Positions 26,983-35,796 of a stretch of DNA of 52,990 nucleotides are shown here, piece after piece. The stretch spans positions 1-52,990 of the forward strand of contig PAZH01000042.1 of assembly GCA_002716125.1 (NCBI GenBank). Direction: 5' to 3'. Below the pieces are notes generated by a model. The model had not been told where the DNA came from and ran no database searches. It worked only from the letters and a program-made list of their open reading frames with translations. The translations under genes were made by a program, and so were the position numbers. The DNA is from Rhodospirillaceae bacterium (GTDB lineage Bacteria > Pseudomonadota > Alphaproteobacteria > UBA8366). Position 1 is the first letter of the stretch, and every line of letters begins with the position of its first letter.

Positions 26983-28347
26983 CTATTCGGCCGCGTCGAC
27001 GAGAACGGGCTTGCGGTCCGCACCTGGCGGTACGTCCATCATACGGGCCCAGCGGGCGTAATAGGCGCGTTGGTTCTGCTCGGAGACGTCTTCCGTCGCG
27101 TAGACGTCGCCGCCGAGCCATTCCGCCGGCCAGGCGCGCTGCTCGTAACCCATCCCCATGCCGTAGTGATAATCGAAGCGGAGCGCGATGGTGCCGCGCG
27201 CGCCTTCATGGGCCGAACCCCAGTTCTCCATATCGTCTTGCTCGGTCAGACCCGAGGGACCTTGATAGCGAATGACGTAATGGCGGAGCACATCCTTCAC
27301 TTCGTCCGGCGCCTCCTTCGGCGCCATGAAAATGCGCCAGATTTCGGTCTCGTGAACGCCGCAGGGATGCCAGCTGCCCATGCTTTGCACGCCGTTCGAA
27401 TAAGACACGTTTGGGAAGATTGTGCCGCCATGCCCGTACCAGCGAGCCTTCTCGCCGAGCTTCTCCTGACGCTTCTTAAAGGCATCGCGGAAATAATCCT
27501 CGACCACCGCCATTTCCTGATAGGTCGGCATGTACTCGTAATCGTCTTTGAAAAGCTCGCCGCGGGCGTTGTGGCCTTCTTTCGTCATGACGCAGAGCTT
27601 CCAGAGTTCGCGCTGCTTGGTCACCGTATCGTAGGTGTGACGGCCCTTGGTACCGGCGGGTGACAAGATCACCTGGTCGACGGACGCGTGCGAGGGGTTG
27701 TGGTAGTAGTCGCCGCCGAAATTCTCCGCGCCGAATTTCCAATTGCACGGCACACGCCATTTGAAAATGCCGCCAAAGGCTTCCCATTCGCCGAATGTCC
27801 CGTCCGGCAGCTCGCAGTAATCGTCGAAATAGAACCGCAGATCGCCGAGATAATCCTCGAATGCCGGTGTTTCCTCCTCCCAGCAGGCGAAGATAAAGCC
27901 GCGATAGCTGTAGACGCGAGCCTCGATCAGGCCCCATTCGGACTTATCGAGCTCGTTGTGATAGCCGCTTTCCATTTTGGGTACGCCGATCAGTTCTCCC
28001 AGGTCCGAGAAGACCCAGGCATGGAAAGGGCACATGAATTTGCGCGAATTGCCCTTGTCGTAGCGGCACACCCGCATGCCGCGATGGCGGCAATTGTTGA
28101 GAAAGACGTGCAGCTTGCCATTGCGATCGCGGTTCACGATCACGGATTCTTCCGCCATCCGACCCAAGATGTAGTCCCCGTTCTCCGGGATTTGACTTTC
28201 GTGACCGACGAATAGCCAGGAACGCGGGAAAATGCGTTCCAACTCTTCCTGATAGATATCTTCAGCCGTGAATATATCCCGGCTGATCAGACCTTTATCC
28301 ATATTGACCAGGTCGCCGGTATATTGGCGCGGTGTAGCGTGCCGCAT
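26983..28347 (-). CDS. aromatic-ring-hydroxylating dioxygenase alpha subunit (Rieske oxygenase)
   Basis: The 454-residue catalytic subunit, which adds O2 across an aromatic ring as a cis-diol or demethylates/hydroxylates. The Rieske cluster is C86-x-H88-x17-C106-x2-H109. The mononuclear iron site is D213-Y-Y-H216-x3-H220 (AENFGGDYYHNPSH) with D371/D372 in EQDDMENW. The two-histidine spacing is HxxxH, as I recall for carbazole dioxygenase, rather than the HxxxxH of naphthalene dioxygenase. ATG 28347 gives the family length; the longer frame to 28485 has no similarity. It is first of a minus-strand operon. No ferredoxin or reductase gene is in the window, so electrons must come from elsewhere. 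Confidence 0.94.
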   Translation of the reverse strand: MRHATPRQYTGDLVNMDKGLISRDIFTAEDIYQEELERIFPRSWLFVGHESQIPENGDYILGRMAEESVIVNRDRNGKLHVFLNNCRHRGMRVCRYDKGNSRKFMCPFHAWVFSDLGELIGVPKMESGYHNELDKSEWGLIEARVYSYRGFIFACWEEETPAFEDYLGDLRFYFDDYCELPDGTFGEWEAFGGIFKWRVPCNWKFGAENFGGDYYHNPSHASVDQVILSPAGTKGRHTYDTVTKQRELWKLCVMTKEGHNARGELFKDDYEYMPTYQEMAVVEDYFRDAFKKRQEKLGEKARWYGHGGTIFPNVSYSNGVQSMGSWHPCGVHETEIWRIFMAPKEAPDEVKDVLRHYVIRYQGPSGLTEQDDMENWGSAHEGARGTIALRFDYHYGMGMGYEQRAWPAEWLGGDVYATEDVSEQNQRAYYARWARMMDVPPGADRKPVLVDAAE

Positions 28348-28450
28348 GGCTTTTATCCTTCCACGTCTCGACTGCGGTGGAAAAAATAGTAGAACTCCCG
28401 TGCCCGCCGGGCAACAACAGGGCCCAAGACTGCGACGATGTAACCCGGTG

Positions 28451-28478
28451 TTGCCTCGACGCCCAACGGGTCTAGAAT
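28451..28478 (+). promoter_or_regulatory. sigma70-type promoter of the VOC dioxygenase operon
   Basis: TTGCCT (28451-28456), a 16-bp spacer and TAGAAT (28473-28478), 33 bases before the ATG at 28511, in the divergent region facing the Rieske operon. Confidence 0.5.
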
Positions 28479-28510
28479 AAAACAACTCACTTTCAAAAGA
28501 GCGTTTCGAT

Positions 28511-29386
28511 ATGACCAGCGACTCTCCGATTTGGCCCGCACAGCTTGACCATTTGCGCCTCGATTCAGACGACCCGGCGATGCTCGCCGACTATTACGCG
28601 ACGGTTTTCGGCTATCACCAGTCCGATTTGCCGGACGGTCGGTTTCTCTTGCAGGGGCCTGGCCGGCGCCTTGTGGTCGGTGGCGGCACACCCGGCGACC
28701 GGCCTTATCACGGCTATCGGTTACAGAGCCGCCAACAACTGGAAGAAGTCCGCGCCTACCTGCAAGGGAAAGGCGTGAACACGGAACCCTCGCCCTCGGA
28801 AATCTTCGAGGACGACGCTGTCGCGGTTCGCGATCCGGATGGCTGGTTGAGCGTCTTTGGTCTGCCGCGCGGCGATTTGCCGTCGCAAAAAGCTGTGAAC
28901 GTGCCATCGGCCGTGACGTTGTCCGGCCGCCTGCAGCATGTCGTTGTTGCCAGCAACAATCTTGAACAGATGATGCGGTACTACGAAGATATTTTGGGCT
29001 ACGTCCCATCGGATTATGTGAATGCCGATACGGACGATCCCGAGTCCAAAAAAGTGGCGTTCTACCGGTCCGACCCGGAACACCACAGCTTCGCGGTCTT
29101 CGCCGCCTCCGATGTGCGCTCGGACCATCACGCCTATGAGGTCGACGACTGGAACGCGGTCCGCGACTGGGCCGACCACATGTCGGCACTGCACATCAAG
29201 ATCTGGTGGGGTCCCGGACGTCACGGTCCCGGCAACAATTTGTTCTTCATGATCAAGGACCCGCACGAGAATCAGGTCGAGATTTCCGCCGAGCTCGAGG
29301 TCATGCCGCGCGAGATGGCGCCCCGGATCTGGCCGATGGAAGAACGCAGCCTCAATCTTTGGGGCGACGGCTGGATTCGCGATTAA
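28511..29386 (+). CDS. type I extradiol dioxygenase (vicinal oxygen chelate family)
   Basis: A 291-residue protein of two VOC modules, like 2,3-dihydroxybiphenyl 1,2-dioxygenase. Likely Fe(II)/Mn(II) ligands sit in the C-terminal module: H143 in LQHVVV, H206 or H207 in SDHHAYEV and E257 in NQVEIS, almost the same numbering as BphC (146/210/260). The N-terminal module (LDHLRLDSDD, then VAVRDPDGWLSVFG) lacks the ligands, as expected. It should cleave a catechol next to one hydroxyl. Divergent from the Rieske operon, it could act on the catechol formed after that enzyme; a diol dehydrogenase would be needed between them. Confidence 0.88.
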   Translation: MTSDSPIWPAQLDHLRLDSDDPAMLADYYATVFGYHQSDLPDGRFLLQGPGRRLVVGGGTPGDRPYHGYRLQSRQQLEEVRAYLQGKGVNTEPSPSEIFEDDAVAVRDPDGWLSVFGLPRGDLPSQKAVNVPSAVTLSGRLQHVVVASNNLEQMMRYYEDILGYVPSDYVNADTDDPESKKVAFYRSDPEHHSFAVFAASDVRSDHHAYEVDDWNAVRDWADHMSALHIKIWWGPGRHGPGNNLFFMIKDPHENQVEISAELEVMPREMAPRIWPMEERSLNLWGDGWIRD

Positions 29387-29408
29387 CCGATAAAGAAGGA
29401 CAACGCAG

Positions 29409-30734
29409 GTGGCTGAGTTTCCGATGAAGACCGAGGTCGTCGTCATCGGTGCCGGTGTGGCCGGCATCATGACGGCTTGGCATCTCGCGAAGAAGGGCAT
29501 TCCTGTCGTGGTTTGCGAAAAGGGCCGTGTCGCGGGCGAGCAATCGTCGCGGAACTGGGGCTATATCCGCAAGCAAGGCCGCGATCCGCGTGAAATCCCG
29601 GCGATTATCGAATCGCTTCGAATTTGGGAGAATATCGAGAAAGACATCGAGGAGGATATCGGCTGGCACCAGGGCGGCTCGCTTTACTTGGCCGAGACGG
29701 AAGCCGACCTAGCCTATTACGAGAACTGGCTGGGCCACGCACGGCCGTTCCAACTCGATAGCCGAATTTTGACGTCGGAAGAGGTCGATGACCATATCGG
29801 CGGCGAAGGCCGGCAATGGAAAGGGGCGCTCTACACGCCGTCGGATGGCCGGGCCGAGCCCGGCAAAGCCGTCCCCGCCATTGCGCGCGCCGTCGAACGC
29901 CTCGGCGGCACGGTGCTGACCGAATGCGCCGTTCGTACGGTCGAGCGGGCATCCGGCAAGGTGTCCGGCGTCGTCACTGAGAAAGGCGAGATTGCCTGCC
30001 AGGCCGTCGTCTGCGCGGGGGGTGCCTGGTCGAGCCTCTTTAGCGGCAATCTCGGGTTCGGTTTTCCGCAACTGAAAGTCCGGTCCTCAGTCTTGCGCAC
30101 GACCCCCGCACCCTTGGTCAGCCAAAGCAATGTGAGCTCAGCCGGTGCGAGTTTCCGTCGCCGTCAGGACGGCGGCTATTCGATCGGCCGCAGCGGTTCC
30201 GGCTTCTTCGACATCGTGCCGGATGCGTTTAGATATTTCGGCACTTATATGCCCGCGCTTAAGACACAGCCGATGCGTCTGCGGCTCAACGGCCAGTTCT
30301 TCAAGGAGCTGGCGTGGCCGAAGCGATGGGGGCCGGACGATGTGACGCCGTTCGAGAAGACCCGCGTGAACGATCCGGACCCGGATATGGCGACGGTGCG
30401 GGACATTCTGGCGACGGCAAAGCGGAAGTTTCCGCAGCTGGGCGATATTGAGATTGCGGAAGCATGGTCCGGTATGATCGACGTAACCCCGGATGTCGTG
30501 CCGGTTTGGAGCGGTGTCGACGGTCTCGACGGGTATTACATTGCGACTGGCTTCTCCGGCCATGGCTTCGGCATGGGGGCCGGTACCGGGCTGATCATGT
30601 CGGAATTGGTAACAAACGGCACCGCGCCCGTCGACCTGACACCGTTCCGGCTGTCCCGTTTCAGTGACGGTTCGTCGACCGAAATCTACGCCAAGTCGAC
30701 GTATAACGACTGGCCCCAACCGGAGGCGGCATAA
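29409..30734 (+). CDS. FAD-dependent amine/amino-acid oxidoreductase (DAO family), second copy
   Basis: A 441-residue flavoprotein: VVVIGAGVAGIMTAWHL is the FAD fold near residue 10, then VCEKGRVAGEQSSRNWGYIRKQGRD, VCAGGAWSS near 195, and the C-terminal GYYIATGFSGHGFGMGAGTG. It resembles D-amino-acid dehydrogenase and sarcosine oxidase-type enzymes and is only distantly like the copy at 24.1 kb. The start is GTG 29409 with AAGGA upstream. It lies 22 bases after the extradiol dioxygenase and 1 base before the TauD-type gene, so the three form an operon. Confidence 0.88.
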   Translation: MAEFPMKTEVVVIGAGVAGIMTAWHLAKKGIPVVVCEKGRVAGEQSSRNWGYIRKQGRDPREIPAIIESLRIWENIEKDIEEDIGWHQGGSLYLAETEADLAYYENWLGHARPFQLDSRILTSEEVDDHIGGEGRQWKGALYTPSDGRAEPGKAVPAIARAVERLGGTVLTECAVRTVERASGKVSGVVTEKGEIACQAVVCAGGAWSSLFSGNLGFGFPQLKVRSSVLRTTPAPLVSQSNVSSAGASFRRRQDGGYSIGRSGSGFFDIVPDAFRYFGTYMPALKTQPMRLRLNGQFFKELAWPKRWGPDDVTPFEKTRVNDPDPDMATVRDILATAKRKFPQLGDIEIAEAWSGMIDVTPDVVPVWSGVDGLDGYYIATGFSGHGFGMGAGTGLIMSELVTNGTAPVDLTPFRLSRFSDGSSTEIYAKSTYNDWPQPEAA

Positions 30735-30735
30735 A

Positions 30736-31731
30736 ATGAGTTTCGATGTCACGGCCTTACCGGACGCCACCTTCGGCGGGCTCGTGACCGCACCGACGAG
30801 CGCCGCTGAAATCGTCTCTGCGGCGGAAGCCAGTCCGGCGGCCCTTCCCAGTCTCCTCGTTCGATTCGAGGGGTTCCTGCTAATCAAAGGAATGGACGGG
30901 CTCGCGGACGAGCCGGAACTCTTGCTTCGCCTGAGCCGGATATTCGGAACCGAGGTCGAGAGCTATCACGAGACACGAATGGCGCGGCAGAACGTGCATC
31001 CGGAAATTCCGGAAATCTTCATGGTCTCGAATATCCCGCCGGCCGACCGTATGCCGCCACCGCAGCCGAATCCGCCGCGCAACGCGGACGGCAGTTTGCC
31101 GACCCAATTCCCGCACCGCCGCGGCTGGCATACGGATCAAAGCTACCGCCGCCCGCCGCCGGACGCCTCGCTCTTCTTCTGCGTGGTGGCGGCGCCGAAA
31201 GGCCAGGCGCAGACGCTCTACGCGAATGGGATCGCGGCTTATGAAGGGCTGTCGCCGGCGATGAAAAACCGGGTCGATTCACTGATCGGCATTCACGCGA
31301 AACCCGGTGTCGGGCGCGGCGAAGTCGCGGTTCGCGCCGGCGAGGCGCCGATGGAACTCGGCCCCGGCGACCAGCCGCAGCGCCAACCCGTCGTCCGCAT
31401 CCATCCGGAAACAGGGACGAAGTCCCTCTATCTTTGCGAAGCGGGACAAATGGATTGGATCGACGGGCCCTTCGTCGGTATGGAGCCCGGTCCTGACGGC
31501 GAAGGCGCGAAATTGCTTTATGAGTTGATGTCGCACTATACGAAGCCCGAATACGTCTATGCGCACGAATGGGATAAGGGCGACCTGGTGATCTACGACA
31601 ACCGGACCTTGATCCATGCCGCCACGTGGTTCGACGCGGAGCAGCATCAACGGCTCATGTGGCGCACGACGGTCAGCGGTAATCCCGGCGCTGAATATGC
31701 AGGTGAGGCCAAAAGCTGGATCGTCGCCTAG
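30736..31731 (+). CDS. TauD/TfdA-family Fe(II)/2-oxoglutarate dioxygenase
   Basis: A 331-residue non-haem oxygenase. The metal triad is H132 and D134 (RGWHTDQSY) with distal H294 (RTLIHAATWF). R310 (LMWRTTV) would hold 2-oxoglutarate. A proline-rich insert (residues 101-115) precedes the triad. The family hydroxylates and so cleaves taurine, phenoxyacetates and related compounds; the substrate here is unknown. ATG 30736 is next to the preceding stop, and the gene is convergent with the aminotransferase that follows (3 bp apart). Confidence 0.9.
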   Translation: MSFDVTALPDATFGGLVTAPTSAAEIVSAAEASPAALPSLLVRFEGFLLIKGMDGLADEPELLLRLSRIFGTEVESYHETRMARQNVHPEIPEIFMVSNIPPADRMPPPQPNPPRNADGSLPTQFPHRRGWHTDQSYRRPPPDASLFFCVVAAPKGQAQTLYANGIAAYEGLSPAMKNRVDSLIGIHAKPGVGRGEVAVRAGEAPMELGPGDQPQRQPVVRIHPETGTKSLYLCEAGQMDWIDGPFVGMEPGPDGEGAKLLYELMSHYTKPEYVYAHEWDKGDLVIYDNRTLIHAATWFDAEQHQRLMWRTTVSGNPGAEYAGEAKSWIVA

Positions 31732-31734
31732 CCC

Positions 31735-32844
31735 TTACAGGTAGTCCGGCAGTTTTTCCAAGAAGAAGTCGACATCCGCTTCGGTCGTGAAGACGTGGGC
31801 GGACGCGCGGATGCGGTTGTTGTCGCCCCAGACGTAAATTCCGTCCGCTTCGGCTTTTTTGACGAAGGCGCCGGTCTCCATGCAAACGAAGGCCGCGTTG
31901 CCGGCCTGCTCGCCGGGGGCGTCCGGCGTCATCACTTCGCATCCGTTCGCAGTCATCCCGGCGGCGAGGCGGCGTGCCAGGGTCTGCGCGTGGGATTGGA
32001 TCACCTCGATGCCGAAACGCTCGAGATATTGGAGCGACTCGCGGAGCAAGTAGGCACCGAGATGCCCGGCATTGCCGAACTCGACGCGCCGGGCGTCCGG
32101 TTTCAATAAGTAGCGGTCCGCGTGCGCGCCCGGGCTGGCCGCTGCCCAGCCGACGCCGAACGGTAGGAAGTCCGGCCGCCTCGTTCGGTTCCAAGCGAAG
32201 ACGCCTTCGTGAATCCCGAGCACGAACTTATAACAGGAACTGACGGTGAAGTCGGCGAGGTCGGCCCGCACGGGCACCACGCCGAGCGCGTGGCTCGCGT
32301 CGAGCAATAAGATGGTGGGGGTATCCGCGAGGGCCGTCGACAGCGGCTCGATATCGACCAATTGTCCGGTCATCGCGTTGACCTGACTGACGTAAACGGC
32401 CTTGGTTCGCGCGTCGCAGGCTGCTAGCAAATCGCGGGTCTCGACCCGCCAGCCGTTACCCGGCACCAATCGGATTTCGACACCGAAACGCGCCAGCCCC
32501 GACAGCGCATAGCGGCCAGACGCATAATCCCGTTCACAGACGACGGCATTGTCGCCTTCTCTCCATTCAATGCCGGAAAGTGCTTTGACAATGCCTTCGG
32601 ACGCGTTGCCGATCAGCGCGATCTCATCGGCGGCGAGGGCGAAATGAGGCGCCAGAAGCGTGCGCGTTTCGTCGACGACCGCCCAATGCTGGTCGTATCC
32701 GTCCATGCCCCGTGCCTTGTCTGCAGCGAAAGCATCGAAAGCCTCGCGATGTCGAACAAGCAAAGGCGGCTCGCCGCCGGTCGCTAAATGAACCTTGCCT
32801 TCGAGGCCGATGAAATCGGTTTTCGGTGCCGGCAGCACACTCAT
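31735..32844 (-). CDS. class-V aminotransferase / cysteine desulfurase-like PLP enzyme
   Basis: A 369-residue PLP protein. ALIGNASEGIVKALSG forms the cofactor cup near residue 80; YVSQVNAMTGQLVDIEPL and ILLLDASHALGVVPV carry the PLP histidine and aspartate; SCYKFVLGIHEGVF holds the Schiff-base lysine. The C-terminal RASAHVFTTEADVDFFL matches kynureninase/desulfurase-like members. The fold includes kynureninase, isopenicillin-N epimerase-type and desulfurase enzymes, so the reaction is left open. It lies alone on the minus strand among plus-strand catabolic genes, divergent from the NHL gene. Confidence 0.85.
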   Translation of the reverse strand: MSVLPAPKTDFIGLEGKVHLATGGEPPLLVRHREAFDAFAADKARGMDGYDQHWAVVDETRTLLAPHFALAADEIALIGNASEGIVKALSGIEWREGDNAVVCERDYASGRYALSGLARFGVEIRLVPGNGWRVETRDLLAACDARTKAVYVSQVNAMTGQLVDIEPLSTALADTPTILLLDASHALGVVPVRADLADFTVSSCYKFVLGIHEGVFAWNRTRRPDFLPFGVGWAAASPGAHADRYLLKPDARRVEFGNAGHLGAYLLRESLQYLERFGIEVIQSHAQTLARRLAAGMTANGCEVMTPDAPGEQAGNAAFVCMETGAFVKKAEADGIYVWGDNNRIRASAHVFTTEADVDFFLEKLPDYL

Positions 32845-32941
32845 TTTTCTGTCCTTAATCTCACGAGAATTTGGGTGGGACGATCGGATGCCCTATCGTA
32901 GCATCCGGTCCCTTGAAATCGAAACATTCGGGAGGGAAGAG

Positions 32942-33802
32942 ATGCTCAAAGCCGTTGCCATTGTTTTGTGTGTGATCACGCTGGCGAGTGCCGCGAAGGC
33001 GGAGACCTTCCGTATCGAGTTTCTCGGTGCGAGTACGACGGCCCTTGATAACCCGCACGACATCAAGCTTGGACCGGACGGAAAACGGCTTTTTGTCTCG
33101 GATGTCGACAATGACCGGGTTGTCGTATTGGACGCGGATAGCCTGGCGCTACTCGATCACTTCGGCTCGGACCATCAGGGTGGAACCCACGATGTCGATT
33201 TCGACAAGGACGGGCGTCTTTATGTGGCCGATACGCATAACGGCCGGGTGACGATCTACGAGATGGCCGGCAACAAGGGGCGCCTCGTGGGGGAGCTGTC
33301 GGAGCGTATCCGGGGGCCCGAAGGGGTTCTGGTACACCCGAACGGCCGAATTTATGTCGGTGCCGCCTGGTCGAACAATTTGGTTGTTTACGAGAACGGA
33401 AAGATCGTCGGTGAATTGCGCGGTCTGTCTTCGCCGCACGACGTCGAGATGACGCCGGATGGCGATATCTGGCTCGCGGATGCGGGGAACGATCGGATGC
33501 TATTGCTCACACCCGGGCTGCAGATCATCAAGGAGTTGTCGGGACCAAAATATGGTTTTAACGGGCCGCGCTATCAGGACGTAATGCCGGACGGCACTTT
33601 GATCGTTGCTGACAAGTATACGCACAGTTTGAAAATCATTGCGGTCGATGGCGCGCTTTTACAAGTCATCGGCACGGGCCAGGCGGCAAAAGGACCGGGC
33701 AAGTTCACGACGCCCGAAGGAGTCGAGCTAAAAGGCGACATTTTATGGATTGCCGATTCGGGCAATGATCGTATCGTTAAATATCGTATGACCCGTCGCT
33801 AG
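32942..33802 (+). CDS. exported NHL-repeat beta-propeller protein
   Basis: A 286-residue protein with a clear signal peptide (MLKAVAIVLCVITLASAAKA, cleavage before ETF). It then has about six NHL-type blades with recurring LFVSDVDNDRVVVLD, LYVADTHNGRVTIYE, IYVGAAWSNNLVVYE, IWLADAGNDRMLLL and LWIADSGNDRIVKY. Periplasmic NHL propellers bind ligands or act as lactonase-like hydrolases. GGAGGGAAGAG lies just upstream of ATG 32942. It leads the isomerase and triple-Rid genes with short gaps, so a periplasmic role in the same pathway is plausible but unproven. Confidence 0.85.
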   Translation: MLKAVAIVLCVITLASAAKAETFRIEFLGASTTALDNPHDIKLGPDGKRLFVSDVDNDRVVVLDADSLALLDHFGSDHQGGTHDVDFDKDGRLYVADTHNGRVTIYEMAGNKGRLVGELSERIRGPEGVLVHPNGRIYVGAAWSNNLVVYENGKIVGELRGLSSPHDVEMTPDGDIWLADAGNDRMLLLTPGLQIIKELSGPKYGFNGPRYQDVMPDGTLIVADKYTHSLKIIAVDGALLQVIGTGQAAKGPGKFTTPEGVELKGDILWIADSGNDRIVKYRMTRR

Positions 33803-33818
33803 AAGGACCCCCACACGC

Positions 33819-34454
33819 ATGGCCGTTATCGAATATTTCTATGCGGCGCACTCGGGCTACGCCTATATCGGCTCGAAGCTTCTGTCGGAAGTGGCCGCCG
33901 CCGCGGGCGCACGGATTGACCACCGGCCCTTCGATTGGCACGCTGTCCTGGCGGCGAACGGACCGAATCCGACCAACGGGCTGACGCCGCAACGCCGAGC
34001 GTATTTCTCCGGCCGTGAGATCGAACGCTGGGCCGAAGCGCGCGGGCTTGAGATCATCACCGGCCGGATGCCGACATATCACGACAACGACTACGGTTTT
34101 GCCAACTGCATGCTGATCGCATCCAGTCTGGAGGGTGCGGATACCGATGCCCTGGCGAACCGGTTATTGGAAGCGCATTGGCGGGACGATGCGGACCTCG
34201 CCGACGCGGCGACGCTATCGCGTCTCGGCAACGAAGCGGGTGTCGATGCGGCACGATTGTTGGCTGCGGCGACTTCGGCAGAGGTCCAAGCCATCTATCG
34301 GTCGAACACCGCCGAAGCGATAGAGCGGTCGGTCTTCGGTTCGCCGACCTACTTCGTCGACGGCGATATGTTTTACGGCCAGGATCACCTGGAACTCGTG
34401 GCGCGCGCCTTGGAGAAACCGTTCTCCGGAACCTGGCCGCGCCCGGCTGCATAA
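33819..34454 (+). CDS. DsbA-fold isomerase, 2-hydroxychromene-2-carboxylate isomerase-like
   Basis: A 211-residue kappa-class thioredoxin-fold protein with no CxxC. The N-terminus IEYFYAAHSGYAYIGS places S12 where the glutathione-activating serine of 2-hydroxychromene-2-carboxylate isomerase sits. The cis-proline loop is FGSPTYFVDGDMFYGQDHL near residue 180, a strong family signature. In naphthalene catabolism this enzyme isomerises the product formed after extradiol cleavage. Its presence beside two extradiol dioxygenases supports a fused-ring or naphthalene-like route, although such DsbA proteins have other uses. Confidence 0.83.
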   Translation: MAVIEYFYAAHSGYAYIGSKLLSEVAAAAGARIDHRPFDWHAVLAANGPNPTNGLTPQRRAYFSGREIERWAEARGLEIITGRMPTYHDNDYGFANCMLIASSLEGADTDALANRLLEAHWRDDADLADAATLSRLGNEAGVDAARLLAAATSAEVQAIYRSNTAEAIERSVFGSPTYFVDGDMFYGQDHLELVARALEKPFSGTWPRPAA

Positions 34455-34465
34455 AGGAAACAAAA

Positions 34466-35701
34466 ATGGGTAAATACCGTCGCGTAAATGTGAGTTCGGG
34501 TCGTCCGTTGGAGCCGCTGGCCCACTATTCGCGGGCGTTGAGATGTGGAGATATGGTACTGCAATCGGGCACGACGGCGATCGATCCGGACGGCAATATC
34601 ATTGGCGAGAACGATATCGGCGCACAGGTCGACGCCATCGTCGATATCGCGAAAGGGACAATGGGTGAAGCCGGCGGTGCGCTCGAAGATGTCGTCCGGA
34701 CCCGCATCTATGTGACTGACGTAAATCAAACGGAAGACGCGATGCGGGCTTTCGGTCGGCATTTCCGCGATATTCGGCCGGCGGCGACGCTGGTCGAAAT
34801 CAGCCGATTGGCGCGCCCGACGCAGTTGATCGAGATCGAGTTCGATGCGGTGGACGGCGCGAAGGATAAGGCGCGGCGGATTTCGTCCGGCCGACCCTTG
34901 GAAGAGCAATTCGGTTATTCGCGCGCCGTTCTGATGGACGACACGCTCTATGTTAGCGGGACGACCGCGCGCGATCCGGATGGCAATGTCGTGGCGCCCG
35001 GCGATCAATACACCCAGACACGGGTCTGCTTCGATATCATCGGGGCCGCCATGGAGGAAGCCGGCGTGCCGCTCGCGGATATGGTCTATACCAAGACCTT
35101 TGTGACGGATATGGCGAAATCGTCCGAACAGCGCGAGGCGAAGCTGGAGGCGCTCGGCGACGATATCCGCCCGACCGGGACCTTGTTGGGTATCCCGGCC
35201 TTGATCGGACCGGAGACGGCCATCGAGATTGAAGCCGAAGCGATTATCGGCGCCGCTTCCGCCCGCAAGAATTTCTATACGGCGAACGAACGCGAGAAAG
35301 CACGCGGTTATGCCCGTGCGGTCGCGGTCGGCGATGTGGTGCATGTCTCCGGATGTACGTCCGTCGACCCCACGGGCGTTGTCTTGTCGCCCGGCGACTG
35401 GGCCGCACAGGTCGACTTGTGCCACGAGAATGTCCAACAGGCGCTGGAGATGGCGGGCGCCAAATTGGACGATGTCGTTCGACGACGGAGTTTCACCATT
35501 GCATCGGCCGAGCAGAACCGCGCCTATGGTGAAGGCCCCGGTTGGTTCAAAGACAGCCGACCGGTCTCCATGGGTTGCCGTGTGGACTCGCTTGCGGATC
35601 CCGCGATGTTGGTTGAGGTGGACGCGGTGGCCGTGATCGGCGCTCACGCGGACATCGAATGGCTGGGACCGCAAGGATCGAGCGGAACGCCGCCGTCCTA
35701 A
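34466..35701 (+). CDS. triple-domain Rid (YjgF/YER057c/UK114) protein
   Basis: A 411-residue chain made of three Rid domains, at about 5-130, 133-262 and 265-393. Each has the pattern YSRA, then V(L)xSGT/C, DPDG or DPTG, a long helix with LEDVV/LADMV/LDDVV, and a closing RP...IEIE or VEVD strand. Ordinary Rid proteins are single domains of 120-130 residues that trimerise, so this is a one-chain pseudo-trimer. The catalytic arginine of RidA imine deaminases (PARSxV) is not kept: the three domains read PAAT, PTGT and PVSM. Related proteins include 2-aminomuconate deaminase. It follows the isomerase by 11 bases; ATG 34466 follows AAAGGAAAC. Confidence 0.9.
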   Translation: MGKYRRVNVSSGRPLEPLAHYSRALRCGDMVLQSGTTAIDPDGNIIGENDIGAQVDAIVDIAKGTMGEAGGALEDVVRTRIYVTDVNQTEDAMRAFGRHFRDIRPAATLVEISRLARPTQLIEIEFDAVDGAKDKARRISSGRPLEEQFGYSRAVLMDDTLYVSGTTARDPDGNVVAPGDQYTQTRVCFDIIGAAMEEAGVPLADMVYTKTFVTDMAKSSEQREAKLEALGDDIRPTGTLLGIPALIGPETAIEIEAEAIIGAASARKNFYTANEREKARGYARAVAVGDVVHVSGCTSVDPTGVVLSPGDWAAQVDLCHENVQQALEMAGAKLDDVVRRRSFTIASAEQNRAYGEGPGWFKDSRPVSMGCRVDSLADPAMLVEVDAVAVIGAHADIEWLGPQGSSGTPPS

Positions 35702-35796
35702 GACGACATATTGCGACCGCAACGCGGGCGTGACTTGGCGGCGGCGTGCCGGATCAGTATCCTTGCGCCGTCCCGCCACAATCCGCCTGGTCGACC

